Below are positions 6,257-8,809 of a stretch of 8,809 nucleotides of DNA, piece after piece. Location of the stretch: assembly GCA_003482405.1 (NCBI GenBank), contig DMZB01000189.1:1-8809 (forward strand), written 5' to 3'. The position numbers and the translations under genes are program-made. Numbering within the stretch: position 1 is the stretch's first letter; the number at the start of each line of letters is the position of its first letter. Below the pieces are notes generated by a model, which was not told the DNA's origin, made no database searches, and worked only from the letters and a program-made list of their open reading frames with translations. This DNA is from Lactobacillus sp. (GTDB lineage Bacteria; Bacillota; Bacilli; Lactobacillales; Lactobacillaceae).

Positions 6257-6262
6257 ATTATA
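6257..6262 (-). promoter_or_regulatory. probable -10 box of the acetyltransferase gene
   Basis: A perfect minus-strand TATAAT sits about 124 bases before the start codon. No good -35 is seen; at 17-19 bases the sequence is TCGGCT/TTCGGC, inside the stem of the preceding gene's terminator. Activation by a factor, or use of another promoter, is possible. Confidence 0.45.
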
Positions 6263-6267
6263 CTATT

Positions 6268-6306
6268 TTCAAAAGAAAGAGCCGAATCTACTCGATTCAG
6301 CTTTCC
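6268..6306 (-). terminator. terminator of the flavoprotein gene
   Basis: In the minus-strand RNA, GAAAGCTGAATC (from about 6304 down to 6293) pairs with GATTCGGC-TC-TTTC (down to about 6275) around a five-base loop, using one G-U pair and a two-base bulge. A TTTT stretch follows. It lies 38 bases beyond the flavoprotein stop codon. Confidence 0.7.
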
Positions 6307-6341
6307 TTTGTAGCTATTTAGCGAAGAACTTTTTTTAATCT

Positions 6342-7955
6342 TTATGCATGCTCCGCCATTTTTTCGTAACTATGAACCGGTTTTTGCAAGACACCATAAG
6401 CATCTTGAACAGCCAACCAGCCAAACATTTGAGAAATGATACAAATATTAATTGTTGTCTGCCAACCTAATGCAGACCCGGCAGTTGTTCCACCAGCATA
6501 TAAGCCCTTAATATCTTTGCCTTCGCGGTCTAAAACACGGCCACTAGGCCCGATAGTAATCCCTCCACGAGTGCAGCATGGCGTTGAAGTGATCCTGGAA
6601 GCATAATAAGGCGCCGTATCGATACTATTTAACCAGATTGGTTCCTTAATAAAGTCAGAATCGTGTCCTTGCTGACACATTTCATTGTAACGAGAAACTG
6701 TTGCTTTTAAGGTTTCAACCGGCATGTGAATTTTAACGGCCAATTCCTCAATTGTATCAGCCTTAACGGTTATGCCATCTTGTACGTCCCGGTCAAGCTT
6801 TTCATGATTATTAATTCCATGAGAAGGCCAGCTAGATGTGACGCCACCAATATGCAATACGCCATTTTCCTGTGTTTTGGCTTTCTCGTCTAATTTACTT
6901 TCGTTTTTGTCGTCAAATATTGACCAAGCTTTATTGTTAGGTGTTTGCCAGAACAATCCATCCGCTATTCTCATTTCGTTGGCTTGATCACAAAATAATG
7001 GATTTTCTCCAGCCTTATATCCACCCTCATTAATAAAACGTTTTCCGTTTTCATTAACATATAGTTGTGGCAGGCACGCATACGCTGGCCAATAAACCAA
7101 GTCAGCTAGACTTGTTGAATTAGTGTGATTATTGTATCTTACGTCAGATGTTAAGAAACTATCGCCCCAGGCTATAGATTCCATGTCTGCCCCAGCTTGA
7201 AGGGCCATTATATGCCCGTCACCCGTTGACTCTGGATAAAACATGTCATGACTATACAATTCATAACGCGGGAAGAAATCTTCCATCATTGCTTGGTTTT
7301 TACCAAAGCTTCCAGTCGTTAATATAACACCCTTATTAGCATTATATCTGATGTAGTTACCATCCCCATTTTTAGCAATAATACCCGTTACCTTTCCGTT
7401 GCCGTCCTGAATTAACTGGACACCGCGGGTATTTAGCAGGATTTTTGCGCCATTTCTTTCCATATATTTTTTGAGTGGAACAAACCAATCAGGTTCTGGA
7501 TATCCAGGTTTACCGTAAGAAACTCCATATGGTCCCCACCCAGGTTCAACTTCAAGCCTAATATCTGATTCTTTTTCAATAATCGGTTTAATCCAGTCAA
7601 TCAATGCACCACTGTGGTCAACGAAGGAGGTCACTACTTTTTGACTAGCCATTGACCAGTGATCGTCCCTCATTAAGTCACCAATAATGTTCTCTCTTTC
7701 CTCAGCACTAAATGTTTGGCCGGCGTCACGTTGAAATTTTGAATCAAACGCCCATTCAGCCTGACGTACCGCAGCGATATGTGGCATTTTTTCTAGAACC
7801 AAAGTAGAACCTAGTTCGGAAGCTTTGGCCGCTGCAACCATGCCACCCAATCCGGCACCAACGATGACGATATCAACCGTGTGCGTTTCTTTAACGTCCT
7901 CAATCGGTGCTGCTTTCTTGCTCCATTTATCGATAACTTCAGAAACTGTACTCAT
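6342..7955 (-). CDS. FAD-dependent oxidoreductase, fumarate reductase/KSTD-like flavoprotein of unknown substrate
   Basis: A 537-residue soluble flavoprotein of the FAD-binding-2 superfamily (fumarate reductase, urocanate reductase, 3-ketosteroid dehydrogenase). The dinucleotide fold GAGLGG is at residues 33-38 with the ribose-binding Glu in VLEK at about 55. Other landmarks are VILTTGSFG (about 210-218), STGDGHIMALQAGAD (243-257), YVNENGKRFINEGG (299-312, with the Arg that acts as proton donor in fumarate reductases, here 306) and GRVLDREGKDIKGLYAGG (472-489). The histidine region usually written HHTMGG is replaced by TPCCTRGG (458-465), and the usual HG.NRLGG is replaced by a GSALGWQT-type segment. 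True fumarate reduction is therefore doubtful. No FMN-binding domain, heme motif or signal peptide is present. The start uses AAAGGAG at 7964-7970; the ATG at 7973 lies upstream of it. It is divergent from a TetR gene and AT-richer than the left half of the window. Confidence 0.85.
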   Translation of the reverse strand: MSTVSEVIDKWSKKAAPIEDVKETHTVDIVIVGAGLGGMVAAAKASELGSTLVLEKMPHIAAVRQAEWAFDSKFQRDAGQTFSAEERENIIGDLMRDDHWSMASQKVVTSFVDHSGALIDWIKPIIEKESDIRLEVEPGWGPYGVSYGKPGYPEPDWFVPLKKYMERNGAKILLNTRGVQLIQDGNGKVTGIIAKNGDGNYIRYNANKGVILTTGSFGKNQAMMEDFFPRYELYSHDMFYPESTGDGHIMALQAGADMESIAWGDSFLTSDVRYNNHTNSTSLADLVYWPAYACLPQLYVNENGKRFINEGGYKAGENPLFCDQANEMRIADGLFWQTPNNKAWSIFDDKNESKLDEKAKTQENGVLHIGGVTSSWPSHGINNHEKLDRDVQDGITVKADTIEELAVKIHMPVETLKATVSRYNEMCQQGHDSDFIKEPIWLNSIDTAPYYASRITSTPCCTRGGITIGPSGRVLDREGKDIKGLYAGGTTAGSALGWQTTINICIISQMFGWLAVQDAYGVLQKPVHSYEKMAEHA

Positions 7956-7963
7956 AAAAAAAG

Positions 7964-7970
7964 CTCCTTT
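7964..7970 (-). promoter_or_regulatory. ribosome binding site deciding the flavoprotein start
   Basis: AAAGGAG on the minus strand lies eight bases before the ATG at 7953-7955, across a run of seven T's. The longer reading frame beginning at 7973 would contain this site as codons 2-4. Confidence 0.85.
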
Positions 7971-8004
7971 CATCTTAGTTACTTTAAATGCCTTTCACAA
8001 ATGA

Positions 8005-8034
8005 ACTATATTATAATGAGTGGATGGTAGACAA
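8005..8034 (-). promoter_or_regulatory. promoter of the flavoprotein gene
   Basis: On the minus strand TTGTCT (8029-8034) and TATAGT (8005-8010) are spaced by 18 bases. The start codon is about 50 bases from the -10. It physically overlaps the TATAAT proposed for the divergent regulator, so one bound repressor could shut both. Confidence 0.5.
8012..8017 (+). promoter_or_regulatory. -10 box of the TetR-type regulator gene
   Basis: TATAAT on the plus strand, 34 bases before the proposed GTG start, with no good -35. It is part of the 8-bp palindrome ATTATAAT (8010-8017), which also serves the opposite promoter region. Confidence 0.45.
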
Positions 8035-8042
8035 GAAAGCGG

Positions 8043-8057
8043 TGTCATTTTGTGACA
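8043..8057. promoter_or_regulatory. possible autoregulatory operator
   Basis: Inverted repeat TGTCA (8043-8047) and TGACA (8053-8057) with a five-base spacer spans the GTG start of the regulator gene, downstream of its -10. The arms are short, so it could be chance. Confidence 0.3.
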
Positions 8058-8609
8058 GATAACAATAACTGTAACATGAAGACAAATGGTCAAAAATCGG
8101 TTTTTGTTAAACAATGCATTTTTACTGCTCTGATGCAGTTATTGAATCAAAAACCTTTTGACAAAATAAAAATAAGTGAAATTGCTGACCGCGCCGGTGT
8201 GTCTCGTATGTCTTTCTATCGCTACTACAATAAAAAGGAAGACATTTTGATAGAACATTTGGATCAAGATTTTAATGATTTCACGAATGAAATTAACAAA
8301 ATACCTGGTTTAAAGAGCCATGACTTTTGGGTTTTTTTTGTAAACAAGGTATTGGGAGATACTTTTATTCTTCGTCTTGAACTTTATGGTTTATCCGACT
8401 TATTAATTGAATGTACAAATAAATATACATGGACGATGATCACTCAATTTTTTGATTGGAATTTAGAAGATCCTGCCGTAAAGCAACATTATGAATATAA
8501 TTCAGCGGGTTTACAGACGTTAATGGCCAATTGTTTATTAAGTGAAAAACCCGTTTCTAAGGACATGATCGTAAAAACAATTGAGACCAGCTTCCCCGTA
8601 AAACAGTAA
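8052..8609 (+). CDS. TetR/AcrR-family transcriptional regulator
   Basis: A 185-residue one-component regulator. The N-terminal DNA-binding domain is clear: a first helix (SVFVKQCIFTALMQLLNQKPFDKIKI split over about 16-41), then the helix-turn-helix ISEIADRAGVSRMSFYRYYNKK (41-62) and EDIL. The C-terminal ligand/dimer domain (70-185) is divergent but has the pattern of the DhaS-like C-terminal group, with YEYNSAGLQTLMANCLLSEKPVS near residues 147-169. It is probably a repressor that responds to a small molecule related to the divergent flavoprotein's substrate and controls that gene and itself. The start is uncertain: GTG at 8052 gives the full frame, ATG at 8076 gives 177 residues, and neither has a strong ribosome site. 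Hand counts of GC in three 60-base blocks of this gene are 17, 24 and 19, against 32 for one block of the MFS gene, so it looks foreign to its surroundings. Confidence 0.85.
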   Translation: MTDNNNCNMKTNGQKSVFVKQCIFTALMQLLNQKPFDKIKISEIADRAGVSRMSFYRYYNKKEDILIEHLDQDFNDFTNEINKIPGLKSHDFWVFFVNKVLGDTFILRLELYGLSDLLIECTNKYTWTMITQFFDWNLEDPAVKQHYEYNSAGLQTLMANCLLSEKPVSKDMIVKTIETSFPVKQ

Positions 8610-8809
8610 ATTGTAATCTAGACTTATCCTTATGGTTTAAGGGCATGTACTCAATCTGTTTTTCAATTCAATCCCATTTAACATGGTGCCCTATTCTACT
8701 TAGTCGGTAATCTGAGATGAATGGCATTTTGTTGAATGACTTGCTGCATAACTAAAATATGGTTCACATCCCCCAGTCTCTACGCCAAACACAAAACTGC
8801 CGTCGTACA
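8610..8809. other. 200-base right flank with no recognised gene
   Basis: I can assign nothing here with confidence. On the minus strand a frame is open from the window edge to a TAA at 8700-8702, giving 35 residues including YDGSFVFGVETGG; it could be the tail of a gene beginning outside. A loose GGGCATG ... CATGGTGCCC inverted repeat (8641-8691) could act as a weak terminator for the regulator gene. Confidence 0.3.

Noticed and set aside
6342..7955. Oleate hydratase (also a lactobacillus FAD protein)
   Set aside because: The motifs (STGDGHIMALQAGAD, KRFINE, GLYAGG) are those of the fumarate-reductase/KSTD superfamily and the length and N-terminus differ from oleate hydratases.
8043..8057. 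Lactococcal HrtR-type heme operator near the TetR gene
   Set aside because: The half-sites TGTCA/TGACA are in the opposite order to the remembered HrtR site and the spacer differs, so there is no ground to call the TetR gene hrtR; its neighbour is a flavoprotein, with the exporter over 2.5 kb away.
1..8809. CRISPR arrays, tRNA or rRNA genes, complete insertion sequences, phage attachment sites
   Set aside because: No regularly spaced direct repeats, no cloverleaf or rRNA-like stretch, no transposase and no flanking long terminal inverted repeats were seen.

Overview
The window looks like the chromosome of a low-to-moderate GC Gram-positive lactic acid bacterium. Strong GGAGG-type ribosome binding sites, TATAAT-type -10 boxes, a CcpA cre-like site and the protein families present all fit Lactobacillaceae. 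My best guess is a Lacticaseibacillus (casei/paracasei/rhamnosus group), but this is an inference from style and gene content, not a database match. There are nine protein genes (one cut by the left edge). I see no rRNA, tRNA, CRISPR array or complete insertion sequence.

Left part (1-2912): the C-terminal four fifths of a 14-TM DHA2-type MFS drug exporter is followed on the same strand by a GNAT acetyltransferase of the phosphinothricin/MnaT type. A nested-hairpin bidirectional terminator then separates these from a convergent YghZ-type aldo/keto reductase. The reductase promoter carries a full match to the CcpA cre consensus, so it is probably under carbon catabolite control.

Middle (2940-5480): an unrecognised 77-residue protein is transcribed leftward, divergently from a two-gene ABC exporter. 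The exporter resembles HrtB (FtsX/MacB-type permease) and HrtA (ATPase), the heme-detoxification exporter of Firmicutes. Its promoter region has a 9-2-9 palindrome just downstream of the -10 box, a good repressor operator, but no regulator gene lies beside it. The 212-bp divergent region is also enriched in an ACAGC/GCTGT word.

Right part (5480-8809): a hexapeptide-repeat sugar O-acetyltransferase with a long, possibly structured 5' leader, then an AT-richer pair. The pair is a large soluble FAD protein of the fumarate-reductase/ketosteroid-dehydrogenase superfamily and a divergent TetR-type regulator. The flavoprotein keeps the FAD fold but lacks several residues expected of a true fumarate reductase, so its substrate is unknown. 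This regulator/flavoenzyme pair is the most novel item and may be an acquired substrate-induced reductase module. The last 200 bases contain no gene I can name.

Four annotated starts (acetyltransferase GNAT, 77-aa protein, sugar acetyltransferase, flavoprotein) are moved inward from the longest reading frame, because the first in-frame ATG lies upstream of or within the ribosome binding site.
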